Positions 24,643 to 35,656 of a stretch of 64,000 nucleotides of DNA are shown here, in pieces (the first letter of the stretch is position 1; the number at the start of each line of letters is the position of its first letter). The stretch is from Amphirosellinia nigrospora (lineage: Eukaryota > Ascomycota > Sordariomycetes > Xylariales > Xylariaceae). The notes below the pieces were generated by a model. It ran no database searches and was not told where the DNA came from. It worked only from the letters and a program-made list of their open reading frames with translations. The position numbers and the translations under genes were made by a program. The DNA is taken from the NCBI GenBank assembly GCA_004123355.1, contig SCHM01000005.1, positions 620,001 to 684,000 of the forward strand, written 5' to 3'.

Positions 24643-26262
24643 CTAACAGGCTTGATTGGCTAGATTCTGTGTGACTGGGTTTGCTACCGCGTAGTTCTCT
24701 TGCCTCGCAACATCGACAATGTATTGACAATTCAGTCTCGCTATTTTAATCAAAATAGTAAGTCTCTCGTTGGACATCTCGACCAGTACACTGAACAGAT
24801 CCGGTTCTCCGAAATCGCGATCGAAAGGCCACATTGGCCTTGGAATACGCTTATGACCCAGCCGCACTAAATCCTGATCAACGCCGCCCGGTGTGAGACC
24901 TAGCATCCAATCCTTGGCCATGTCGTAGAGTTCCGGCTCCAGGTATCCGATCTTAACAATAACAATATCAGCTGACCGAGGGCAAGACTGAGCTCGGTAA
25001 AGTCGTGCTCGAGATGATAGGGCTTTCGCAATTTGGTCAGAATGGCATAGACGCTGCCCATTTGCAGAACAACTTCTGTGTCAGCATGGCGATCTCCGTG
25101 CTTGATAGCATGAATTTTCCCAGTCATCGTTAGCGGCCCAGCATGGATATCATCCACTTCCGCACCAGCTGTAACAGTAATGACAGCTCCTACGCCCGCC
25201 TCAACGGCCTTCTGTACAGCTTCTGGCCTAGGCACACTGGCATAAATGACTACAGGCCCGGACTCGTCTTTGAACTCGGGCCGTGCTAGCAATTGCGTCA
25301 GACCCCACGTTACATCCCTGAGCCCCCAGCAGTTGGATTGTCACCGGAGTCGGAAATAAAGTACGGTCGCTTGTCTGATTTCAGAGCTGTGTCCAAACAC
25401 TCTGCAAACGTTCCCGTCGGCGCAACGAATTTGAAATCCTTATGGGCATCCCAGAAGGTCCGGGCCAGTTTCTCTGCGCCGCTAGAGACTGCTTTCTTAT
25501 CCCATCCTGTTGCAACTACCGCCGCCCGGTTTCTAGGCTCGTCGGCCCAAGCGTATCCAACCCATATGGCCGCATCTATCACTCCTTCAGTAGCCTCAAC
25601 TTCCGGGACAGCAGCGTAGATGTGGGCGGCAGGTTCGTCGCGTGTAGATGTTTGTTCGCCAGGCAGCAATACCGAAGGGTATCCAAGCCTTATAGGGGGG
25701 AAGGCTTCGCCATTCTTGCGACGATTGATTAAAGTCAGGAGATTTTTGCAAGCACGTTCCTTCGTCTCCATGACATCAACATGTGGTGCAGTTCGATAGC
25801 ACGTAATCAAGTCTGTTTGATGCGCCAACTCTCGTGACACGTTACCATGAAGATCCATGGACGCAGACACCAAAACATCCGGTCCGATGACTCCTCGACA
25901 GCGCATTAAAAGCTCGTACTCCGCGTCATCGAGGCCCTCGACGCACATAGCACCGTGGATGTCGAACCACATGCCATCTAATGCTACAGACGCTGTAATC
26001 TCTCTGAGGCGCGCAAGGATCTCGGCCGAGAGCGTCTCGAACGCTTCCCGCGTTACAATGCCACCCGGTAGGGCATGGCCGATGAGTGCACTACGCCAGT
26101 CTACGGCTTCCCCAAGGGGAGAGCCGGGTTGGATGAAGGGGTATTTCTCAATGACTTCATCGCCTCGGCGGGGATGAAATGCGGGCGCTTCTGTCCTGGA
26201 GGCGGAAAACGTCGACGTCTCACATGCTAGGCCAGCAACAGCAATCACAGGACGGGGGCCAT
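24643..26262 (-). CDS. M81 family metallopeptidase (MlrC/microcystinase C-like), intronless
   Basis: Zinc-dependent MlrC-like peptidase of roughly 540 residues; the bacterial namesake cleaves linearised microcystin, and fungal members have no assigned substrate. Segments in order: VAGLACETSTFS at the N-terminus, GMWFDIHGAMCVEGLDD, VSASMDLHGNVSREL and CYRTAPHVDVMET, which supply the likely metal-binding Asp and His residues. These are followed by RPYFISDSGDNPTAGGSG, VVIYASVPRPEAVQKA, GAVITVTAGAEVD, and the C-terminal MLGLTPGGVDQDLVRLG and PFDRDFGEPDLF. No intron is needed, unlike most neighbours. Three missing bases are inferred: one C just after the ATG at 26262 (otherwise translation would begin at a GTG at 26248), one G near 25312 and one C near 24975. 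Intronless structure and family distribution make ancient transfer from bacteria plausible; this is inference. Confidence 0.8.
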
Positions 26263-26437
26263 CGTCAATTTACTGTGAAAGCTTGGTACATCGATTTGAT
26301 GTGCTTAATTGATTAACATGAGTTGGCCCCAAGACGGAGAAAATACTGCCTAATGTCTGTTAGACTGTGGGTAAGTAGGATCAGACATGTCCCGCATTTG
26401 TTGCCATCGTTCTAACCACATATTTGCCCCTCGAATC

Positions 26438-28120
26438 TCATGGCGGGGTGTTATTCGCAATAGCATAATCGTTTGTACCGGTTTTTGAGACTCTTGAGAC
26501 TTTTGTGTTTGGGGATTTTTTGTCCTCGTTTTGTTTTCTTGGGGTGCTGGCGGTGTTGGAGCCCGATGCTGTGTGGTGCGATGGAGAAGCCATCTCCTCA
26601 AAATCGACACGAAATTCCCGCGTAGTGTGGATGTCCCTGGAGTGTTGAAATCCAGGTTCGATATCATTATTAGTTGTAGCGTTTGCTGTGTACACCGTGT
26701 CGGGCCGCGTTATGTCATTGAACTGACGGCTAGTTCTCTCACCTGACCTGCGGTTCCATCCGCCGAATCCGATGATGTGCCGTCTATCTAGTATCGATCT
26801 AGAAGTTCGTCGAAGCGCTAGTCTGACACCGTCATGGCTATTAGAGTCACTCGTAATAAACTCATTATTGTCTCTGTGCCTCGCGATTCGCCCTATGAGG
26901 TCCGCCATGGACAACTCGATATTAAGCTTCACTATATAGGCTAAGGGGTGAAACTGCATGTAACTAGACATCATTAGCTTACATGTCCTCTTTCTATATA
27001 TCTAGTTGTCGTCTATCTTAAGTAGCTGAAACATTTTACTCACACAAATGTATTCGGCAGGCTCATCATCGTAATAATGAGAAGATCCCTGTACTCGAAG
27101 TTAGTTATTGTCATTTAGAGTGTAGTTATGAAGATTTCGGAATGTTCTGAGCACTCTTTTGTCACAAGGCAAAATTCCTTTTTTAAAAGTTGCTAAATGA
27201 GAAGAAAATCAGTCTGATTATTGCTCACATGCTTAAAGAAAATCCAATGATAAACATGTTAAAATGGACTAAGCCCCGGTACTTGGTCAGGCCGTTCCGC
27301 ACCAATCCATGCTTTACCACGTGGATGAAGTACATATTAAGGAATGCGTCCGTAAGCACTGCAATATTTGGTGTCAGTCATCGCCATTCGCATCTTAGCT
27401 TGTCATCGCTTCAGACGCTTCACAATACTTTCATGTCGTTCAAGAGGCGTCTCGCCTCACAACAACAGGAAATTCATTCCGAGATCACTCACTATAAATC
27501 ACCTTCTCACATCGGTCCCACCACGCATTAGTATGTATGTAAGTATCCGAGATCTCGAGGCGCGCTGGAATCCAGATGTTATAAACGGTTATGTTAACAG
27601 CGGTGATAAGCACTGCAACGCCGATCTTGAGTCTTTGCATGAATTCCTTGTCTTGTGAGATGATGCGGCAACGGTTGATGATGATTTGCAGTAAGAATTG
27701 TACTTGAAGTGCCCAAAGGGTGACTATCAATATCAGCACGGGTCAGTGCTATAAGTATGAAGTGTCGTACGTATCCCAAAGTAGAAGGCAAAACTAGAAT
27801 GTTTCAATCAGCAAATCACTAACAATTTACTTGGTATCTGGGGATTTTAGTACGGACCATGGCGGTATCACCCCCTTGAGATGCAGGAAGCAGATGAGGC
27901 TAAAACCAAGACACACGATTATCTCACCCCATACCATTCGGATATATACGTTTCCAAACACTCTCCGGCCTGTCCTCTTATATGCCACCCAAGTCTGCTT
28001 CATCGCAGTCCATGTTGTCAGCTGTCCGAAGCCCAGTGTGAAGCCCAACGCAATTGAGGCGATTATGATGTCGTTAACCGAGACTTCTTGTAGCTTAAAC
28101 TTCGCAGGTACAAGGCTCAT
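26438..28120 (-). CDS. Fungal multi-pass integral membrane protein, six exons
   Basis: A 414-residue membrane protein of a common fungal family annotated only as integral membrane protein, resembling the rhodopsin-like/PTH11-type seven-helix proteins. Exons are 28120-27831, 27793-27771, 27723-27493, 27358-27229, 27088-27044 and 26963-26438. All introns are GT-AG, and the summed coding length (1,245 nt) is an exact multiple of three. Helices include IIIASIALGFTLGFGQLTT, MVWGEIIVCLGFSLICFLHL, LWALQVQFLLQIIINRC, IGVAVLITAVNITVYNIW and FNMFIIGFSLSM. A conserved IPARLEISDTYIH-WWDRCEKV loop and MQFHPLAYIVKLNIELSMA follow. The cytoplasmic tail is long, polar and probably disordered. Exon 2 is only 23 nt and exon 5 is 45 nt. 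Function is unknown; a sensor or receptor role is only a guess. Confidence 0.82.
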
Positions 28121-30212
28121 AGTGCTAGTCGGCCTCCTCGTGAGGTGTCGTTGGAAACAAATAATACACTCGAATCAGTGTCATTGTCTCTTGGACTTTG
28201 CGATGTAGCATCGCAAGCAAAATTCAAGATTGGACACTGAAGCAATATAATCGAGGTCCTTGGGTTTACGCTGTACACTGCTGGCAGCATTATGACGAAA
28301 CCACGATGCATATGGGACTAAAGTTTCCCTTCACATGCAAGTTAGAGCCAGGATGTGCGATGCCAAGCAACGTGAGTAAATCTGTTTATCTAATAAGGGG
28401 TGGCGATTTATGCTCTAATATAGCAAAATATATAGTAAGTCTACACTCGATGATAGGCAATGGCAGATTGTTAAAGCACAAAGAAGCAGGTCTCTCTGCT
28501 TTACTTTTGCCTTTGACATGCGAGTCAGGGGCAAAATGCGCTATACCAAGTTTAGCGAATAAAGTCTATTCTTATGCTCAAGCCAGTGAGGGGGGTAGTA
28601 ATGCGCAGACGGTGCATAGGTTCGACCATATCGAATGTTGCTTGGTCCCACATCCAAGTTCTAGTTTGCTTCTATACTAAACATAAGGTTTCATAGTCCT
28701 GATCAAGCTCGAGGCCTTACAGGAAATAGATTCATGCTATCCCCGCTGGTTTGCCACAAACTGCTTATGTTCTAGTGCGAGAAAATGGCTTACGAGAACA
28801 GCTTGCATTAAATTACTTGTCTTTCAATTAACTAATACCCCGCAAGGTCACGGCTAGGCCTCCAAGCTTTGCTATGAGCCACTGGAGCTAGAAAGTCTCT
28901 TTAGGAGATATATAATCTCGAATAGTAAACGTACCGAAAGGCGAAAAACAAACAGTATAGTGTATAACGGGAGCTAAGAAGGGGGTACCCAGGGTTGGGT
29001 TCCCAGTCCCTAGGACCCCCTAACTTAGACAATTCTCTCCTCAAATCCTCGGACGAGGTTCCCTGAGCTGCTCTAAGCTCCCCACTTAATGGGGTGCTTT
29101 ATCACACCATCTCTAGCATTGCGAGTAATGAGATATCCGGTAGGGGCGTCAATTTCTCATATATGCGAATGAATATAGGCTCTTGTAATTGTGCTTAGGG
29201 TGTTAAGATCTTTATAGACTAAGGAATAGTGGCGTCAGGATTAATATAGGGCTGCAGGATCAGTCGATATGATTATACTGCGCTCGACCATACTTCGCAT
29301 TTGATAGATGAGCCATAGAGTGAAAGCCCGCTATATGACCACCCCCACCAGACCTCGTCCCCAACGAACAAGAGCGACCATGTCTTCGGACTACTCGGGA
29401 TCGGATTCGAATCGGCAACATTAAGATTACTGAGCAGATGTTTTTGGTAGGTCCGTAGTATCTGAGGTCTATGGGCTAACATGGTTCATTGAGCTGTTTT
29501 ACTATTCATACGAGGTTTACAGATTATCATTGCTTCTCCTTCACATTTGAACCTCCAAAAGGGGCACTTGTTTTCCGCCCCTGTAGCCGATTACATAATC
29601 TATGTCATAAAGCCACGAACAAAAAGATTATCTATATAGCCAAGTTACGTCTACGAAGGGAGATTTAGAGACCTTCGCGCAACAACAAGTACAGATGACC
29701 TACATATTTTACAAGTTCACTGACAATTTACATCACGTGATTTAGCTAGGCAGGTTTTTCTTCGCGTGTCCTATCACTATTGAGCTAGCCAACACTCTGG
29801 ACTTTGCGGAGGTTTCCATTACTTTTGACAATCCTTACTTAATACTGAATTGGCCCACGGGTAACTAGAACCCACGGGAAAGGAGGTAATCTACACCTGG
29901 GTTTATCAGCCGGTCATGCCAGTTTCGCTCGATTAGGTATGGTGCAGTGCACCTCTTGCATGCATGGCTCTTTGTATCTTTCCTTGTTCCTTTCTTTTCC
30001 GAAAAGCAGAATACTCGGCTGGAAACCACACAATAACTTGAAAAACTTAGTCATTGTTGTCATCATATGCCATTGTCTATCTATCTCTAAACACTATCTA
30101 CCTGTCTATTTCTTAGTCCGTATCTATATTCTTGTTCTCATCTACACCCACGCAACCACTACTGCTGCTGTTGCTGCTGCTGCGACCCCGATGAGATGGT
30201 GACACTCTCCCC
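28121..30212. other. Intergenic region, 2.1 kb
   Basis: Promoter side of the membrane-protein gene and 3' side of the desaturase. No supported gene. It contains a CTG/TGC-rich tract near 30160-30182 and a T-loop-like word near 29400 that does not fold into a tRNA. An open frame at 28198-28680 shows no domain. Confidence 0.45.
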
Positions 30213-31573
30213 CTATTTTGCCCACCTCATGGCTCCCGGATTGCTCGGGTCCTTCTCGACGTATTTGCACGTGTTCCAAGTCGTCCACAGCGATCCCATG
30301 AACGCCTGATCGTCAGCATGATAGAGATCGCCAAGTAGCGGCTTTATCGCTTTTGTCGCCTCCTCGGCATGATAGAATGGAATTTTCCTTGTTTCGTTGT
30401 CAGCAGACTTGAAATTGGGCCATCGAAAGGGGAGGGCGGCCTGCGCTTACGAGAACAAGTGGTGCACAACGTGAGTGTCGATAATACCGTGGAACACGTG
30501 TCGCCCGACGAAACCGAAATCTCGGTCGACCGTTGCCAAAGCCCCCGCCACGAAAGTCCAATGGCTGCCTTCGTAATGCGGTACGTCTGGGTGATTATGG
30601 TGCAGGTAGGTGATGGCCACTAGCAACCGTCAGTCTCACCGCTTGCCCGGCACGCGTTCACTATTACTCACCTAACCAATGATGGACCCAGAAGTATGGC
30701 ACACCATACAAGAGAAACATCGTGTCCCACCCGAGAATCTTGGCCCCGTACCAAATGCCAGCTCCCATCAAAGCGAGGCCGGCATCAGAGAGGGCGACGT
30801 AGACTGCTTCGCTGGGTCGAAATACGCCACTAAAGGGATCGAAATGGCCCCGCCTCCACCATTTAGCGTCCGGGTTCTGAAGACTATGTTCTGCGGCCGA
30901 CACATTGAACAAAAGATACGCCTGCCACCCCCAAGCTGATGTGCAATAAGCTTGGCAAGGTTGACGATCGGCGCATCTTCAAAGACCTCGGAATCGATGA
31001 ACCCCAGCACCAACTGGTGGTCGTGCGACAGCTGTGGCCGGTCGAAGGAACGAAGGCCATATCTTTCTCTAGATGACCTGTAAAACGATGGTGCCGCGCG
31101 TGGGAGAATTTCCAGGAGAAGAATGGAACCAGCAGGATTGAATGGAGAACCCAGCCCACCACATCGTTCAGGCGCCTGTGCACAGAAAATGCCCCATGGC
31201 CGCACTCGTGCGCGAGGATCCAGATGCCGACCCCAACGAGTCCCTGAAGGAAGCCATAGACGGCCCAGCAAACGACCCGAGCCGTCGGGTTCGAGACCAT
31301 GGGAATCAAGGACAGAGCTGCCCACGTCAAGCCGCCAGCCATCGCCAGATCCCGTGCGACATAGCCCAGGGACCTCGAGGTTGAGGGTACGAAGCAGTGA
31401 GCTGGAATCGCTTTCCGAAGCGTGTTTATGTCCGGGAAAGCTTGCTCGTTGGCTTGCAATTGAAGCTAAGCAGTGTCAGCAACGCTGTCTCATATGCCAC
31501 GTAAACAATCTCGGCTGACCTGTCTTGGCCGAGGCCGGTGAGCAGCCACGGCTATCTGCGTAGTACTCGCCAT
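30213..31573 (-). CDS. Delta-12 (oleate) fatty acid desaturase-like membrane enzyme
   Basis: Membrane di-iron acyl desaturase of the FAD2 type, expected to add a second double bond to oleate in the endoplasmic reticulum. It starts at 31573 ([18 protein letters not shown]). Exons are 31573-31520, 31465-30672, 30619-30451 and 30387-30213. All three histidine boxes are present: HECGH, HARHH ([16 protein letters not shown]) and HVVHH ([11 protein letters not shown], followed by [19 protein letters not shown] across intron 3). Two missing bases, near 31065 and in the G run near 30930, must be restored. With them the coding length is 1,194 nt, or 397 residues, shorter than the roughly 450-480 usual for fungal FAD2, mainly at the N-terminus and tail. 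It may be a paralogue with different regiospecificity; delta-12 is assigned from overall resemblance only. Confidence 0.83.
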
Positions 31574-32477
31574 GTTGAGGTCGCAGTAGGTCTTGGTCAA
31601 GTGACCTCGATCAAATGAGACAAGAATGTTTATCTGCGTTTCGACTTGTTAAATCACCGCACAACGATGGTATTTCACAAGGAGGGAGAAGCTCGACTAC
31701 TGTCCAGCGAACTCGGACTCCAACAGAAGTTTCTCCTTCGTACGGGGCTAATAACACCCACGTCGGCCACGCTCATTTTGATTTGCATGGAAAGCACGGT
31801 CCTGATAGGGGTTTATATCCACTCGAGCTCCGTTTTTGTCTCGACCGGACTATCACTAGACTCGACCCGGCATCCCGGGTCCAAGGGTCCTGACTCCTAC
31901 TCCTGGTCAGCGGTGTAGGAGGTAAGCTTGGCAAGTCGTGCAAGACAAGTCCATCTGCGGGCACGGGCCAGACTCAGCTTATCGCGATAATCGTGGTGGA
32001 GTTTGTGCGGTTATCGCGAAAAGAGTGACTTCGTCGTCCCACTCGCAAGTGCGTAGCGTAGGAAGAACACTTCTTGGCGTCAATTACCAGTTACCCCCAT
32101 GCCTGCCAGTACATACTGTTCGACAGTCACACGTCTTCCTACCACCTGTCGCCTTTTATATAACCGACTTTTAAGGATGCCATACTCTGAAGCTGCCCGT
32201 CGAGAAGTCTATCTTTGTTGGAAGCCGGTATTTTCTAAACGGGACAAGTGGTATTTGCGGAAGAAAAGCAAAATTTCGAAATGTTGTTGACCAATATGCA
32301 CCACTTACGAGTTACCGGTTTTAGCATCTAAATCTTATTAATACATTGAACTATTTGATAAGGTAGTCTATTTTTATAACTTATTTCGCTGCAGCTGATA
32401 TGTTTCTTGATCTGTTCCCTGATCTGTTCCTAAAAAGCTGCCCAGAGACAACGGCTACACCGGTGATCTTTTCAATC
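31574..32477. other. Divergent intergenic region, 0.9 kb
   Basis: Shared upstream region of the desaturase (minus) and the BTB gene (plus). It contains a TTATCGCGATAA palindrome at 31979-31990 and a nearby GGTTATCGCGAAAA; these could be a transcription-factor site, untested. No gene supported. Confidence 0.45.
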
Positions 32478-33051
32478 ATGGATGAGAATGAAGAAGCGGA
32501 TCAAGAGCTTATGGGCTTCTTGCGAGAGTATTTGCTCTTCCTACCGGCTCCCTTTTCCTATGCTCCCGATGCTAATGAGAGGCGCAGGCTTTACCACAGC
32601 GCAGAGTACTCGGATCTTACAATATCCTGTGGCGAGAGGCGGTACCGGGTGCATAAGCCTCTTATATGCCCACGGTCCGACTTCTTCGCTGCAGCCTGCC
32701 GCGGAGACTTCAAGGTTGGTTATACCTATCGTCTGACACGTGACCCTACCTCTTATCATCTTCGCCTGGGAAATCGCGAGGGAATCGTTGACTTGCCAGA
32801 TGACGATCCTCCCGGGAGATGATGGCTACTTCTATCACTTTCGATATGATCTCGCCGAGACCTTGACCGAGGATGTAGATACCGAGCTGAACTCGAACCC
32901 CGAGACACTCGCTTCACCGGCTACACAGGTCTTTCCTTTCGGTCCCGTAGAGGAAAGGAAAGGAAAGGAAAGGAAGGGAATTCTGAGCATAAAAGGCAGC
33001 GAATCCTCCCTTCAACAGAATAAGGAACTTAGATCTATATGGCCCCTTTGA
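32478..33051 (+). CDS. BTB/POZ domain protein, apparently truncated, with frameshifts
   Basis: Fungal BTB/POZ protein, a protein-interaction domain often linked to Cullin-3 ligases or transcription. I chose the ATG at 32478 for its context (CAATCATGG); an in-frame ATG at 32400 is possible. The core LYHSAEYSDLTISCGERRYRVHK-type start appears at about residues 36-58, then ICPRSDFFAAACRGDFK. A 66-nt intron (32715-32780) and GIVDLPDDDP follow. Two missing bases near 32815 (G) and 32831 (T) would restore an EMMAYFYHFRYDL helix, matching the usual D-D-P-x-x-V-x-x-M-x-x-Y-x-Y pattern. The C-terminal helices found in full-length proteins (usually about 250 residues) are missing; the frame instead runs into a GGAAA microsatellite and stops at 33051. 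Either the gene is truncated or further errors hide its end. Confidence 0.6.
32951..32979. repeat. (GGAAA)n microsatellite
   Basis: About five tandem GGAAA units at the 3' end of the BTB reading frame. Confidence 0.8.
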
Positions 33052-35656
33052 CACCATAGTTGCTTATTACTTAATTTGAACCCTATTCCAAGCCCTCACC
33101 CAGAGCCCTTGTGACATTCCCCGATGTGTGTGTTGAGTATAAAAGCAAGTTACAAAGGGAATTCTGGTGTTTTTACGTAACCTATCCCCCTTGTCAATTT
33201 GCCCCTCTGCTTCCCTAGGCCCAATTTGCCCATACAGCTCACACGCCCTACCTACTTCAGCAGTCACATAGAGCTGGGCTATAGCTTACAGTACATTATC
33301 CATATCACGTGCTCGGTACTATATACGCAGTTTTTCTGAGGGGCCTTTAGAGGCCTCTCCACTCCCAATACAACTCCAGTTTCTGCCTAATCCTTGCTCG
33401 TATCTGCAATACCTTTCTCATAGGGCCCACGGAGGGCTTCATTCACTCTCCGTGCAACAGCATCTACACCCTACCCCTGCGAAGTCCCTGACACGTCTGT
33501 TCTTGTTTCTTGCAATCCTATTTGTCTACTGTGGCCGAGTGAAAGACGACGCCGTTGGCGCTCCGTGAGTATCAACGGTAAAACCTAGATGCACTTCTCC
33601 TCGTGACAAGCGGATAGAGAGATGCAGAGCAAGCCACTGGATCCGAAGCGATGGTATGTGACTGTCAAGGACCCTGTGATATATGGGGTAGGTCATCTAT
33701 ACTTGTTGTTGCGCGAAGGTCTCTAAATCTGTCACAAGGGCTCTGATTGAGGGCTTGGGAATAGCTTCATTCCTTCAGATCTAATAACTGGCTATGGCGT
33801 CAAAGGACCTCTTGCTCTCTAGATTCCTTTCCAGAGGGCTCGGGACCTGACTGGCCCATATATACATAGATTTCGGGCTACCCCAACGGACCTCCGTTGG
33901 GCCTGTGTAGCCAATATTACTCAAAATGGTACAAACAAACGAGCTGCAGCCGAGGGCTGAAAATCCGTGTGACAAAATCTACTTTCGTAGGCGTAACTGG
34001 GTTATATACAGATGATCTCTTTGTTTCCGCAATACTATGGCTTGGATATTGTGTCTAGGTAATTGACAGTGACAATTAGCAGTATTCCATTTCCGGACAA
34101 TGAAAGAAAGGATGGTATTTCTTAACTAAGTAGGAGATTGTAACAGCAGATATCCGTCCCTTTTAACAGCCATCTTGGGAATAACGGGGGTGGTTATAGC
34201 CGTGATTATATCACAGGTGTGGTTATTATTATTCGGGCTAATAGCAAGTTTAAGCGGTGGTTATCCCATATGCCCATCTTAGCAGCTGCTTAAAAGCGAC
34301 GATAGTTTTATGATACATGATAGAAGGAGAAATAAAAGACTACGAGATTAACTTCGTTCGTTTTCACATTAACAATGAACTGGAAATATTGGAAAATAAT
34401 ACTTTAAAGAAATCTATTGTGCTAAAAGCCCATTTCGGACCGTGCTGGTCGCAAACGAGATGATTATAGCTAAACTAGAGTTACCAACTCATCATTGAGC
34501 TAGGAATAGACGAATTCTAGATGAAACTGAATGTTCGCTTCTTACCGTTCTTGGTGTTGTTGTCGACATTGTTCTTGTTGTCCTTCTTGCTATCTCGCTT
34601 CTTGATGTCGTTCTTGCTGTCATCGCTCTTGTTAGAAAACTCAGAGTTGGCAAACTTCCAATACGAGGTGGTACTCGATTCGCTCGACTCTGAGCCGCGC
34701 TTCGGATTGTTGTCTGTGTGCGAAATGCACTCCAGAGTATGGGAAGCAAATTGGTAGCAGTTTATGCAATACATGGTGAATTCTTGGTATTTGAGATTGT
34801 GGTGACTTCTATGTCGATATAGTGATAACTAGTGTAGGTTGTAGTCTTGAAGGATGCTGTAAATGCTGGTGATGATGGTGTCAGACGAAAATTATTTTGG
34901 TAGATTTTAGAACTATATATATTCGATGCGATAAACCGGGTATTGTGATGCTTTTGAATAATGGTCTTTTTCTCTTGATAAAGCATAATAAGATTATTAA
35001 ATTCTGACATTGTTTCTCTCTAAGCGCATTGTAAGGATTCATTCATGCTATTCGTCCCGTATATTTCACTTAAAGGCTTGACAAAGTGATTATTGGCTTT
35101 TTGTAACAGAAATACTAACAAAACACATACTTTTATCCTTTCTTTTCATAGGGGAACACCTGTTTAGTGGTAACTGTCGATGGTGAATCTTGGTTGCTCG
35201 CTATATGATCACCACAGCTAAATCACCTAAAGCCACTTGACCTCAAGAAAAGGTAGATGTATACATATATATGTGTCATGACGGTGGATTTAACTAGTCA
35301 CACCAATACAGCCGTGAATTAACTCAATGAAGCTGAAAATATTATGGTCTATCGGGCTCAATGTCTATTTCTAATATGCGCATTTGTGAGTTAGCACTGA
35401 ATATCCACAGAAATGAGCTTGTCTTTCTACTTGCAAATTTACGCACCCTGAGGGCTTCAAAACTAGTCCCTGTCCTGTGAACTTCAGGTATGATTTCATG
35501 AATAAACCCCTATATATTCGCTTACTACTACTCTCAATGAACGCCGGCCCGAGACCTATCTGAATGTCGGTAATAAAGGGGGTCTTATAAGCCCCCTGAG
35601 TTAGGCGGCCGCTACAATCAATGCATGTAACTCCAACACTCCTCCTCCTCCTCACC
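33052..35656. other. Intergenic region, 2.6 kb
   Basis: No well-supported gene apart from the doubtful small frame at 34517-34774. Sequence is AT-rich, with CT-rich words around 33340-33480. The region from 35000 to 35656 is the 3' flank of the acyltransferase gene. Confidence 0.45.
34517..34774 (-). CDS. Possible small Lys/Asn/Asp-rich protein
   Basis: An 85-codon open frame starting with CACCATG, a good context, and MYCINCYQFASHTLECISH, which has a C-x-x-C and a further C/H pair. After that it becomes very hydrophilic (SDDSKNDIKKRDSKKD and similar). The composition is low-complexity, and the opposite strand of the same bases reads as a Leu/Ser-rich string, so this may be a chance frame in repetitive DNA. 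No homologue is recognised. Confidence 0.25.
   Translation of the reverse strand: MYCINCYQFASHTLECISHTDNNPKRGSESSESSTTSYWKFANSEFSNKSDDSKNDIKKRDSKKDNKNNVDNNTKNGKKRTFSFI

Noticed and set aside
28198-28680. 160-codon plus-strand frame as a gene
   Set aside because: No domain, no signal or membrane pattern, and composition like the surrounding spacer.
29385-29425. TTCGAAT T-loop-like word suggesting a tRNA
   Set aside because: The bases on each side do not pair into a T stem and no A box or acceptor stem is found; the same holds for a similar word near 55165.
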